A stretch of 64,000 nt of DNA from the NCBI RefSeq assembly GCF_900113085.1, contig NZ_FOOC01000002.1, positions 284,317 to 348,316 on the forward strand, given 5' to 3'. The translations under genes were made by a program, and so were the position numbers. This stretch comes from Fontimonas thermophila (lineage in GTDB: Bacteria; Pseudomonadota; Gammaproteobacteria; Nevskiales; Nevskiaceae). Below the pieces are notes generated by a model, which saw only the letters and a list, made by a program, of their open reading frames with translations, was not told where the DNA came from and did not search any database. Shown here piece after piece: positions 10,029 through 19,500 of the stretch (positions are counted from its first letter, which is position 1; each line of letters begins with the position of its first letter).

Positions 10029-10829
10029 ATGACCCTGCGCGCCGTTTTGTTCGACGTCGACGGCACGCTTGCCGACACTGAGGCCTTGGGCCACCGGCCT
10101 GCGTACAACCGCGCATTCCGTAAACTCGGTTTGCCTGTGCGCTGGGGACCGAAATTGTATCGCCGCCTGCTCAAGCTGCCGGGGGGGCGCGAACGCTTGC
10201 GGTATTACATCGAACACTACGCTCCGGATCTCGGCTCACAGGCAGCCGAGGCCGCTGCCGACCTCGATGCCTGGGTTGCCAAGGTACACGAACTCAAATC
10301 CAAGTACTTTCGCCGGCGCATGCGCCAGGGCCGCGTGCCGTTGCGACCGGGTATCGCGCGCCTGATGCGCGAAGCGCGCGCGCACGGACTTCAGCTTGCG
10401 ATCGTCACCAACGCCAGTCTCAAGACACTCAAGCCCGTTCTCAAGTACTGCATGGGACCCGAGCTCGCCGCCGAGATCGATGTCATCGCCAGCGGCGAAG
10501 AAGTGGCGCACAAGAAACCGGCGCCAGATCTGTACCGCCTGGCCCTGCGTCGTCTCGGGGTCGCACCACATGAATGCGTCGCCCTGGAGGACTCCGAAAT
10601 AGGGCTTGAAGCCGCTGCCGCGGCGGGCATTCCCGCCGTCATCACGGTCAATCGCGATACGCTGGAGCAGGATTTCCGTGAGGCCGCGCTGGTGCTGTCG
10701 AGCCTGGGCGAGCCTGGTGCGCCGGCGCGCGCCTTGCGCGGGAAGCTGGAAGGTCCGCAGTGGGTCACGATCGCCCATCTACAAGACATCGCCGAACGGG
10801 CTGCGCGTGAGCACGCACACGCCGCGTAA
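10029..10829 (+). CDS. HAD-IA family phosphatase, CbbY-like
   Basis: This is a haloacid-dehalogenase superfamily phosphatase of 266 residues. Motif I is DVDGTLAD (about residues 9-16), with the CbbY-type cap start WGPKLYRRLLKLPGGRERL. Motif II is the VTNAS strand and motif III/IV contains KKPAPD and ALEDSEIGLEAA. CbbY proteins dephosphorylate misfire products such as xylulose-1,5-bisphosphate; no Calvin-cycle gene is in the window, so the substrate is open. It is divergent from gluQ across 127 bases, with no clear Shine-Dalgarno sequence. Confidence 0.8.
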   Translation: MTLRAVLFDVDGTLADTEALGHRPAYNRAFRKLGLPVRWGPKLYRRLLKLPGGRERLRYYIEHYAPDLGSQAAEAAADLDAWVAKVHELKSKYFRRRMRQGRVPLRPGIARLMREARAHGLQLAIVTNASLKTLKPVLKYCMGPELAAEIDVIASGEEVAHKKPAPDLYRLALRRLGVAPHECVALEDSEIGLEAAAAAGIPAVITVNRDTLEQDFREAALVLSSLGEPGAPARALRGKLEGPQWVTIAHLQDIAERAAREHAHAA

Positions 10830-10888
10830 GCCGGCCGATTCGAGGGTAGCGCATATACTTTCGCGCGCATCGACGCAGGGGAGTTTGC

Positions 10889-12481
10889 ATGCGACGCTGG
10901 AACGGATGGGGCGATGAAGCCGATCATTTCGCGCTGAGCGAGGACGCGCAGGCGTTCCTGACCGAACGCCTGGGGCCCTCCCGGCCACCGCGTGATGCCA
11001 CGTTGGAGCAGGCGCTGCAGACCGTTCCCGACAGCCGCCTGCCGGCCGGTACGCCTTTCCAGACCGATGTCCGCGTGCGCTTGCTGCACGCGCGCGGGCA
11101 GAGCTTTCCTGACTGGCTGGCGATGCGCAGCGGCCAGCTCGGTCCTTATGCCGATGGCGTGGCGCTGCCGACCAGTCACGACGAAGCGGCGCAGGCGCTG
11201 GCCGTTGCCCGGCGCGTCGGGGCTCTGGTCGTGCCTTATGGCGGTGGAACCAGCGTCGTCGGTCATCTCAGCGTGCCGGTGAGCGACCGCCCCGTCGTCA
11301 ATATCTCGCTGGAGCGCATGAATCGCTTGCTGGCCGTCGATGAACGCTCGCTGCTCGCGACCTTGGGCGCTGGCACGCCAGGCCCGCAGATCGAAGCCCA
11401 GCTACGGCCTCATGGTTTTCTGCTCGGTCACTTTCCACAGTCTTACGAATACTCCACCGTCGGGGGCTGGGTGGTAACCCGTTCCTCCGGTCAGCAATCG
11501 CTGCGCTATGGGCGCATCGAGCAGATGTTCGCAGCCGGGCGTGTAATCACACCGCGCGGTGAGCTGCGTGTGGGCGGTGTTCCCGCCTCGTCCGCCGGCC
11601 CTGATCTGCGTGAGCTGATTCTCGGCTCCGAAGGTCGTCTGGGCCTGTTGACCGAAGTCACCGTGCGCGTGCGCCGGATCCCTGCCGTCGAGGATTTCCA
11701 CGGTGTGTTTTTCCCAAACTGGGATGTGGCGATCGAGGCCGTGCGGGCGATGGTGCAGGCCGATCTGCCGCTGTCGATGTTGCGTTTGTCCAACGAGGTC
11801 GAAACCGAAACCCAGTTGCGCCTGGCCGGTCATCCCGAACGGGTGCGCTGGCTACAGCGCTATCTGGGCATGCGCGGTATTCAGCGCGGCCAATGCATGC
11901 TGATGATGGGCATCACCGGGTCCGCGGTCGAGGTACGACGTACGCGGCGCGATGCACTGGCGATTGCCAAGCGCTTCCGGGGTGTGCATGTCGGCAAGAC
12001 GCTGGGCAAGAGCTGGGCGAAAAACCGGTTCCGCGGGCCTTTGCTGCGCAACTCGCTGTGGGAACTCGGCTATGCCGTCGACACGGTGGAAACCGCCGTC
12101 AACTGGCCTAAGGTCACAGCCCTGATGCGCGGTATCGAACAGGCCGCCCGGGAGGCGCTCGCCACCGATAATGAGCGCGTACATGCGTTCACGCATTTGT
12201 CGCATATGTACCGCCAGGGGTGCAGCATTTATTCGACCTTCGTCTGGCGCGCGGCCGGTGACCCCGCTGCCGACCTGGAGCGCTGGCGTCGATTGAAGAC
12301 GCGTGTGAGCGAAACCATCGTCGCGCATGGCGGTACGATCAGCCACCAGCACGGAGTCGGCCTCGACCACGCGCCCTACTTGCCGGCAGAAAAGGGCGCG
12401 CTGGGCATGGACTTGATCCGCGCCGCTGCCCGCGAACTGGATCCCGACCAGATGATGAATCCGGGTAAGCTGTTCGCATGA
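10889..12481 (+). CDS. FAD-linked oxidase similar to alkylglycerone-phosphate synthase
   Basis: The 530-residue protein has the PCMH-type FAD-binding fold (VPYGGGTSVVGHLSVP, about residues 115-130). The C-terminal motif ISHQHGVGLDHAPYL is typical of alkyldihydroxyacetone-phosphate synthase and related FAD enzymes. AGPS swaps the acyl chain of acyl-DHAP for a fatty alcohol in ether-lipid synthesis; whether this bacterial relative does so is not shown. GGGAG lies 6 bases before the ATG, and TATACT (10854-10859) is a possible -10. The stop overlaps the next start (ATGA). The following GlpD-like and kinase genes suggest work on glycerol-3-phosphate or DHAP-type substrates. Confidence 0.8.
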   Translation: MRRWNGWGDEADHFALSEDAQAFLTERLGPSRPPRDATLEQALQTVPDSRLPAGTPFQTDVRVRLLHARGQSFPDWLAMRSGQLGPYADGVALPTSHDEAAQALAVARRVGALVVPYGGGTSVVGHLSVPVSDRPVVNISLERMNRLLAVDERSLLATLGAGTPGPQIEAQLRPHGFLLGHFPQSYEYSTVGGWVVTRSSGQQSLRYGRIEQMFAAGRVITPRGELRVGGVPASSAGPDLRELILGSEGRLGLLTEVTVRVRRIPAVEDFHGVFFPNWDVAIEAVRAMVQADLPLSMLRLSNEVETETQLRLAGHPERVRWLQRYLGMRGIQRGQCMLMMGITGSAVEVRRTRRDALAIAKRFRGVHVGKTLGKSWAKNRFRGPLLRNSLWELGYAVDTVETAVNWPKVTALMRGIEQAAREALATDNERVHAFTHLSHMYRQGCSIYSTFVWRAAGDPAADLERWRRLKTRVSETIVAHGGTISHQHGVGLDHAPYLPAEKGALGMDLIRAAARELDPDQMMNPGKLFA

Positions 12482-12837
12482 GCACGACGACTCGGACCGG
12501 CTTTGCCGTCGTTTACCAGTGGCGCCTCAAGCCCGGCATGGAGGAGCAGTTTCGCCAGGCCTGGGAAGAGCTGACCGCGATCCTGCTGGCGACCCGCGGT
12601 GCACGCGGATCGCGTCTGCATCGCACCGATAACGGCCATTTCGTCGCTTATGCGCAGTGGCCGGATCAACAGACCTGGGAGCGCTCCTGCGCGTTGCATG
12701 AGCTGGATGAGAAATTGTCCCGGCGCATGCTCGAGGCCGTCGAGGAAACCTGGTCGCCGATGCTGCTGACGACCGTCAGCGATTGCCTGATTCCCGAACA
12801 CGCCCGGCACGACCGGCCCGATGACACCACGCACTGA
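12478..12837 (+). CDS. Antibiotic biosynthesis monooxygenase (ABM) domain protein
   Basis: This is a small ferredoxin-like-fold protein of 119 residues. The core (FAVVYQWRLKPGMEEQFRQ, then FVAYAQWPDQQTWE) is typical of ABM-domain proteins, which range from cofactor-free monooxygenases to structural partners. Translation is coupled to the preceding oxidase by an ATGA overlap and to the next gene by a 17-base overlap, so the three are probably made in fixed ratio. Its chemical role is unknown. Confidence 0.7.
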   Translation: MSTTTRTGFAVVYQWRLKPGMEEQFRQAWEELTAILLATRGARGSRLHRTDNGHFVAYAQWPDQQTWERSCALHELDEKLSRRMLEAVEETWSPMLLTTVSDCLIPEHARHDRPDDTTH

Positions 12838-14350
12838 GCTGGGCGCGCTGGCACGCCGCTACGATCTGGTCATCGTCGGCGGCGGTATCACCGGCGCTGG
12901 TATTCTGCGCGAGGCAGTGCGCAGCGGCGCGCGCGTGCTGCTGGTCGAGGCAGCGGATTTTGCATCGGGTACGTCTTCGGCCTCGTCCAAGCTCGTCCAC
13001 GGCGGTCTGCGCTACCTGAAGAACGGGCAATGGCGCCTGACGCTCGAATCCGTGCGTGAGCGCCAGCGGCTGCTCGAGGAGGCACCGGGCCTGGTCGATC
13101 CACAGCCGTTTCTGATGCCGATCTACGCGGATCGCAAGCCAGGTCGCTGGCTGATGCAAATCGGTCTTCGCATCTACGACGCGATGGCGGGGGTTCGCCG
13201 CTCTCACTGGATGACGCGTGAGGCTCTGCTCGCCGCCGAGCCATGCCTGGACGAGCGGCATCTGCTCGGCGCGATGGCCTACGAAGATGCGCGCACCGAC
13301 GATGCGCGTCTGGTCTTGCGGCTGATCTTCGAGGCGGTTGCCGAAGGTGCAACAGCACTCAACTACGTCCGCGCCGAACTGTGCCAGACATCCGGCCGCG
13401 TTCGCGGTGTGCGCCTGCACGACGAAATTCGCGGAACGGTGCGCGAAATCGACGCAGAACTCGTGATCAATGCAACCGGCGCCTGGGCGGGACAATTGCC
13501 CGGAGCCCCAGACGGGGCACCGCGGCTGCGCCCGTTGCGCGGTAGCCATCTGGTCTTGCCGCTGCAGCGGCTGCCGCTGCGCCATGCCGTGTCCTGGCTG
13601 CATCCGCAGGATGGGCGTCCGGTCTTCGCCTACCCTTGGGAGGGCGCGGTCGTCTACGGCACCACCGATTTGGATCACCGTGAGGATTTGGCCGCTTTGC
13701 GCATCACGTCCGCCGAGCTCGACTACTTGCTTGCCGGACTCTCTCGGCAGTTTCCGCGGCTGCGCATCACGGCAGCCGACGCATTGAGTACCTATGCCGG
13801 CGTGCGCCCGGTCATCGATAGCGGCAAGGCCAATCCATCCGCCGAATCGCGTGAGTCCGCGCTGTGGAGTAGCCCGGGTCTGGTCGGCATCACCGGCGGC
13901 AAGCTGACGACATTCCGCACGACTGCGCGCGAGGTGCTGCGTGCGGCGGCCAGACAACTGCCGCAGCTTGCGCCGGGTGCGGACCGTCCAGTGTTCACCT
14001 CGGCCATGGTCCCGGCCACCCAGCAACGTCTCTACGGTCGTCTTGGCATTGCAGCCGCAGGCGCCTTCCTGCAGGAGATCCCTGGCGATGAACTGCAGCC
14101 CGTCGGCGATACACCCTATAGCTGGGGTGAGCTGCGCTGGGCCGCGCGCCACGAAGCGGTGGTGCATCTCGATGACCTGTTGTTGCGGCGCACGCGGTTG
14201 GGACTGGTCAGCGCGCATGGCGGCGAGGCCTGGCTGATGCGCATTCTCGACATCTGCCGCGAAGAGCTTGGCTGGGATGCCGACCGGTGCACCGCTGAGG
14301 CTCAGCGGTATCGCGCGCTGTGGCGCGCCCGCCATGCGCCGCCGGCATGA
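12821..14350 (+). CDS. FAD-dependent glycerol-3-phosphate dehydrogenase, GlpD-like
   Basis: The 509-residue flavoprotein has an N-terminal dinucleotide-binding motif (VGGGITGAGILREA) and the GlpD signature SGTSSASSKLVHGGLRYL. It also has ATGAWAG and the GKLTTFR region, and a C-terminal helical domain. GlpD oxidises glycerol-3-phosphate to DHAP and feeds electrons to quinone. The start overlaps the ABM gene by 17 bases. Its place between an AGPS-like enzyme and an FGGY kinase, with no glpF or glpK, suggests a dedicated lipid or polyol pathway rather than plain glycerol catabolism. Confidence 0.85.
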   Translation: MTPRTELGALARRYDLVIVGGGITGAGILREAVRSGARVLLVEAADFASGTSSASSKLVHGGLRYLKNGQWRLTLESVRERQRLLEEAPGLVDPQPFLMPIYADRKPGRWLMQIGLRIYDAMAGVRRSHWMTREALLAAEPCLDERHLLGAMAYEDARTDDARLVLRLIFEAVAEGATALNYVRAELCQTSGRVRGVRLHDEIRGTVREIDAELVINATGAWAGQLPGAPDGAPRLRPLRGSHLVLPLQRLPLRHAVSWLHPQDGRPVFAYPWEGAVVYGTTDLDHREDLAALRITSAELDYLLAGLSRQFPRLRITAADALSTYAGVRPVIDSGKANPSAESRESALWSSPGLVGITGGKLTTFRTTAREVLRAAARQLPQLAPGADRPVFTSAMVPATQQRLYGRLGIAAAGAFLQEIPGDELQPVGDTPYSWGELRWAARHEAVVHLDDLLLRRTRLGLVSAHGGEAWLMRILDICREELGWDADRCTAEAQRYRALWRARHAPPA

Positions 14351-14369
14351 TCGGGCGGAAAGAAAAGCC

Positions 14370-15932
14370 ATGCACGCGGCGGCACGCATCCTCAGCATCG
14401 ACGTCGGAACCCAGAGCGCGCGTGCGATCGTGTTCGACGCATCCGGCCAGCTCCTCGGCAAAGCGCAACGGGTGTTCGACCCGGCCTATGTCGCGCCTCA
14501 GCCAGGCTGGGCGGAACAGGATCCGGCGATGTACTGGAATGCGGTCGTCGAATGCTGCCAGTCGCTGTGGCGCGATACCGGGATCCGGCCTCATCAGATC
14601 ACTGCACTGACGCTCACGACACAACGTGCGACGATGGTCTGTGTCGATCAGGCCGGGTGCATCCTGCGCCCGGCCATCGTCTGGCTCGACCAGCGGCGGT
14701 GCACCGCACCGCCGCCGTTGCCGATGTTCTGGCGTGCGGCTTTTCATGTCGTCGGGGCAACGCCATTGATCGCCCATCTGCAGCGCGAGGCTGAAGCCAA
14801 CTGGCTGGCCCAGCACGAGCCAGCACTGTGGCAGAAAACTGCCCGTTTTTTGTTTCTGTCTGGCTGGCTTAGTCACCGGCTGGTCGGCGATTACGTCGAT
14901 TCCACTGGGTGCCAGGTTGGCTTCGTGCCTTTCGATTACAGGCGTCTGGACTGGGCACGGCCGGGCGATTTCCGGTGGCACGCGCTGGCGGTGCGCCGCG
15001 AACAACTGCCGCGCCTGGTGCGTCCCGGCGAACGCCTGGGCACGCTCACCGCAACGGCCGCCGACGCGCTGGGTCTGCCCATGGGCATCCCAGTGATTGC
15101 CGCGGCCGCAGACAAGGCATGCGAGGTGCTGGGCTGCGGCGTGCTCGCCCCCGACGCGGCCCAGCTCAGTTTTGGAACCACCGCGACGATCAACACGACG
15201 CAGACGCGTTACGTGGAAGTGCAGCGCCTGCTGCCACCGTACCCGGCCGCCGTTCCTGGTGCCTGGAACACCGAAATCCAGATTTACCGGGGCTTTTGGA
15301 TGGTGTCCTGGTTCAAGCGCGAGTTCGCACACCGTGAGCAAACGCTCGCGGCCCAGCGTGGGATCGCGCCCGAGCAATTGTTCGACGAACTGGTCCGCAG
15401 CGTGCCGCCGGGATCGATGGGTTTGATGCTGCAACCCTACTGGTCGCCGGGCGTGCGCGATCCGGGTCCGGAAGCCAAGGGTGCGGTGATCGGCTTTGGT
15501 GACGTGCACACCCGCGCGCACTTCTACCGCGCCATCCTCGAGGGACTGGTCTATGGCCTGCGCAGCGGACGCGAGCAGATCGAGCGGCGCATCGGCCGAC
15601 GCATCACACGGCTATGCGTCGCTGGCGGCGGATCGCAGTCGGATGTTGCGATGCAGATCACTGCCGATGTCTTCAATCTGCCGGCGGACCGCCCGCAGGT
15701 CTATGAAACTTCCGCGCTGGGCGCGGCGATCAACGCCGCCGTGGGTCTGGGCCTATATCCGGACTATGCAACGGCGATTCGCGCCATGACCCGCATCGAA
15801 CGACGGTTCGAACCCGATCCGGGAGCGGTGCGCCTGTATGACGCACTGTATCGCGAGGTCTACCAGCACATGTACCGCCAGCTCAAGCCGCTCTACACGC
15901 GCATCCGCGCCATTACCGGCTATCCGCCGTGA
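14370..15932 (+). CDS. FGGY-family carbohydrate kinase
   Basis: The 520-residue protein has the FGGY N-terminal phosphate-binding region (ILSIDVGTQSARAIVFD) and the LTTQRATMV segment. The C-terminal motifs are LSFGTTATINTT and CVAGGGSQSDVAMQITAD. Substrates of this family include glycerol, xylulose, ribulose and erythritol, and the exact one cannot be read here. The ATG at 14370 is preceded by GGAAAG and gives the family N-terminus; the frame extends upstream into glpD but without homology. It is the last gene of the operon starting at 10889. Confidence 0.85.
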   Translation: MHAAARILSIDVGTQSARAIVFDASGQLLGKAQRVFDPAYVAPQPGWAEQDPAMYWNAVVECCQSLWRDTGIRPHQITALTLTTQRATMVCVDQAGCILRPAIVWLDQRRCTAPPPLPMFWRAAFHVVGATPLIAHLQREAEANWLAQHEPALWQKTARFLFLSGWLSHRLVGDYVDSTGCQVGFVPFDYRRLDWARPGDFRWHALAVRREQLPRLVRPGERLGTLTATAADALGLPMGIPVIAAAADKACEVLGCGVLAPDAAQLSFGTTATINTTQTRYVEVQRLLPPYPAAVPGAWNTEIQIYRGFWMVSWFKREFAHREQTLAAQRGIAPEQLFDELVRSVPPGSMGLMLQPYWSPGVRDPGPEAKGAVIGFGDVHTRAHFYRAILEGLVYGLRSGREQIERRIGRRITRLCVAGGGSQSDVAMQITADVFNLPADRPQVYETSALGAAINAAVGLGLYPDYATAIRAMTRIERRFEPDPGAVRLYDALYREVYQHMYRQLKPLYTRIRAITGYPP

Positions 15933-15972
15933 GATTGGCCGTGACCGGGGCTCGCCTGCGGCAGGGTGAAGG

Positions 15973-16395
15973 TCAAGGCGTCTGTCCCTGACCCGTCGGA
16001 TCGACGTGCCAGGCGGGCGGCGGCAACGTACCGGTCCAGCCCGGCCGCCGGTATTCGGCGCTCACGTGGGTATAAATCCCGCCGCGCACATTGAACACGG
16101 CAGTCAGGCGCATGAAGCGCGGCTGTGTCGCGGCGACGAGATCGTCGAGGATGCGGTTGGTCACCGCCTCGTGGAAAGCCCCCTCGTTGCGGAACGACCA
16201 GACATAAAGCTTGAGCGATTTGAGCTCAACGCAAGCCTGGTCGGCCACGTACTCGAGATAAAGCGTGCCGAAGTCCGGCTGGCCCGTCTTGGGGCATAGA
16301 CAGGTGAACTCCGGAATCCGCATACGGATCGCATAGTCGCGCTGCGGAGCGGGGTTGGGGAAGGTTTCCAGCGTTTTGCTCGGCTGGGTGGACAT
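15973..16395 (-). CDS. queF: NADPH-dependent 7-cyano-7-deazaguanine reductase QueF (short type)
   Basis: QueF reduces the nitrile of preQ0 to the aminomethyl group of preQ1 in queuosine synthesis. The 140-residue unimodular form has the catalytic cysteine segment [14 protein letters not shown]. The NADPH-binding QueF motif [16 protein letters not shown] is also present. It is divergent from smc across 143 bases. GluQ-RS in this window acts later in the same modification route. Confidence 0.95.
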   Translation of the reverse strand: MSTQPSKTLETFPNPAPQRDYAIRMRIPEFTCLCPKTGQPDFGTLYLEYVADQACVELKSLKLYVWSFRNEGAFHEAVTNRILDDLVAATQPRFMRLTAVFNVRGGIYTHVSAEYRRPGWTGTLPPPAWHVDPTGQGQTP

Positions 16396-16505
16396 ACGTG
16401 CCGGAATCGGATTCTGGTGGGAGGATGGCCCCGTCCGCTGGACGGCTGGCGCTCATAATTTACACTACGCCGCTTCGTGGCCCGGAAAAGGCCCTCCATG
16501 AACTA

Positions 16506-16521
16506 CGCCCCTGCAGGGGCG
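16506..16521. promoter_or_regulatory. 16-bp perfect palindrome in the queF/smc intergenic region
   Basis: Positions 16506-16521 read the same on both strands (half-site CGCCCCTG). They lie 17 bases before the chosen smc start, so it could be an operator or an RNA hairpin near the smc ribosome site. A CATAAT hexamer around 16455 could be a -10 for smc, but no good -35 is visible. Function is unproven. Confidence 0.3.
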
Positions 16522-16538
16522 AACGAATCCCAAACCGC

Positions 16539-19500
16539 ATGCGACTTTCTGGCATCAAACTGGCCGGCTTTAAGTCTTTCGTCGATCCGACCTATCTGCC
16601 CTTGCCGGCCAATCTGACCGGCATCGTCGGGCCGAATGGCTGTGGCAAATCCAACATCATCGATGCTGTGCGCTGGGTGCTGGGTGAGACCAGCATGAAG
16701 AATCTGCGCTCCTCCGACAGCGAGGATGTGATCTTCAACGGCTCCAAGACGCGCAAGCCCGTGGGGCGGGCATCCGTCGAACTTTTGTTCGACAACAGCG
16801 ACGGCACCATCGGCGGCCCTTATGCGGCGTATGCGGAAATCTCCGTGCGCAGGGAACTGATCCGGGATGGAGGCTCGCAGTATTACTTGAACGGCGCCAA
16901 ATGCCTCAAGCGCGATGTCACCGATCTGTTCCTGGGTACCGGACTCGGCGGCAAGAATCAGTACGCCATCATCGAGCAGGGTATGGTCTCGCGCATGATC
17001 GAGGCCAAGCCCGAGGAGCTGCGGCAATGGCTGGAAGAGGCTGCCGGTATTTCCCGCTACAAGGACCGCCGACGCGAGACCGAATCGCGGATCCGGCAAA
17101 CCCGTGAGAACCTCGCGCGCCTGAACGATCTGCGCACCGAGATCCAGCAGCGTCTCGACGTTCTGAGCAAGCAGGCCGCCAACGCCGAGAAATACAAGGA
17201 GTACAAGGCGCAGGAACGCCAGCTACGGGCCGAGATCCTGGCATTGCGCCTGCGCCAGATCGAAGGCCAGTGCAAAGGGCTGGAGAACGAGATCGGCACG
17301 CTCGATGCGGCGCTGGAACAGGCGCGGCAGAAAGCCCATCGGGCGGCCGAGGCGCGCATCGCAGCCGAGATCGAAAGCCGTGCGCAAGGCCATCGGTTGA
17401 ACGAAGAGCAAAGCAAGGTCTACGAGGCCGAAGCCAGCCTGGCACGGCGCGAGCAGAACCTGCAGCATGCGCGCGAACTCAAGCAGATCAAGACGCGCGA
17501 ACTCGACCAGATCGCGCGTCAGCTCGCCGAACTCGATGCGCGTCAGATGCGCGAACAGCAGCGGCTGGAAGAAGCCCTGCGCCAGCTCGAGGCGCTGGAG
17601 CGCCAGATCGAAGCCGCAGAAGCCGCGGAAGCCGAGGCGCAGTCGCAGCTCCTCGCGGCCGAGGAAGAGGCCCAGGACGAACAGCGGCGCTGGGACGATT
17701 TCGTCCACGATGCCGAAACACCATTGACGCAGACCGAAGCGGAGAAGGTGCGCGTCCAGCAACTCGAACGCGCACGTTTCCAGAACGAGGAGCGTCACCG
17801 ACGGCTGCAGTCCGAGCATGCAGCGCTCAACATCGAACCCATCCGCGCGAGCCTCGCCGAGACCGACGCCGAACTGGCGGCCCTGCAGGATGAGTTGGCC
17901 ACCGCCGAGGGCCGACTGGCGGCGGTCGATGCCGAACTCCAGCATCTGCGCGACGAAGGGGCGGCCGCCGAGGCGGCCTTGCACGAGGCACGTCAGGCCT
18001 TGCAATCGGCGCGCGGCCGTGTGGCCTCACTGGAAATTCTCCAGCAGGCGGCTCTGCGCGAGGACGATCCGGAACTGAACCAGTGGTTGCGCAGCCACCA
18101 GCTCGCCGAATGCCCGCGCCTGGCGCAGGCGCTGCAGGTCGACGATGGTTGGGAGACCGCAGTCGAGCACGTGCTCGAAGATGTCCTGCAGGCTCCGCTG
18201 GTGCCGGCCTTCGCGCAACGTCTGCACGAGTTCGGCGATGCGCCCAAATCCGGCATCACGCTGCTGTCCGATGAGAGCGCACGCGGAACCGAGGGTCTGG
18301 CGGCTCATGTCGGGGGACCGCGCGCGGTGATCGAATGGCTCAAGGGCATTCGTACGGCCGAGTCGATCGAGCAGGCCGAGCGCATCATTCCGATGCTGGA
18401 TGTCGGTGAATCGGTGATCACGCGCGAGGGTATCTGGTGCGGGCGCCATTTCCGCCGTCATCCGAGGCGCGGAGATGATCGCGCCGGTGTCATCGCCCGC
18501 AGCCAGCTCCTCAAGCAGCTCAAGGTCCAGGTCGAGGAACAGCAACGCCTGGTGCTCGAACGCGAGCGCGTGCTCGGCGAACTGCGCACACGCATTCATG
18601 CCACCGAGCAGGAACGCCGCGACTTATCATCGAAATTCGACCAGCTACGCCACCGTCAGGCGCAAAAGCTCGCATTCCGCCAGGCGCAGGCCGTGCGACT
18701 GGAGCAGACGCAGGCGCGGGCCGCTGCCCTGGAACAGGAACTCAGGGCATTGACGCAGGCCCATCAGCAGCTATCCCAGGAGCTCGAAGAAGCACGCTCG
18801 CGACTGGTCTCGCTGGAGCGGATCGCGCAAGAACTGCGCGACCGGCGCGCGCAGATGCAGCAAACCTTGCAGCGCAAGCGCGATCTCGTCAGCCGTGCAC
18901 GCTTGGCGCTGGCTCAGGCACAGCAGGCCCGCAACCAACTCCAGGTCCAGTTGGCCGGGCGTCGCAGTGCCGCTGCCGCGCTGGAACAGACGATCCGCGA
19001 TATCCAGACGAGCCGGGAAACCCTGCAGGCCCGGCGCAGCGAGGAGGAGCGCCATGCCGCCGATCTCGACGCGCCGCTCGCAACGCAGGCGGCGGAAGTG
19101 GAGGCTGCGCGCGAGTCGGTACAGGCAGCGCGCGAGCGGCTGCGGGCGGTGCGCGAACAGGTCGATGCGGCAGAGGCGGCCTTGCAGGCGGCCATCGAGG
19201 CCGCACGCAGCGCGGAGATCGAAAAAGAGGCCGCACAGGAGCAGGCGCAGCGGGCGCGGCTCGAGTTCGAGAATCTGCGCGCACACCGGGAGAGCCTCGA
19301 AGAGCAGATCGCCGAGACTGGCTTCGAGCGCGAAGCCTTGCTCGCTGGGCTCGATCCCGAGGCGAGCCTGCCGGTCTGGGAAGAACGTCTGGCGACGGTG
19401 ACCCGGCGCATCGAGCGGCTGGGCGCCATCAACCTGGCCGCGATCGAAGAACTGGAAGAAGCGCGCGAACGGGCCAACTACCTCGCCGAACAGCACGCCG

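Noticed and set aside
12776..15521. Two long minus-strand frames opposite the GlpD-like and FGGY kinase genes
   Set aside because: Both are shadows of well-supported plus-strand genes with coupled starts; no ribosome site or homology.
16398..16538. Longer N-terminus for SMC starting at 16398
   Set aside because: SMC homology begins at MRLSGIKL (16539); the extra residues cover the queF/smc promoter region.
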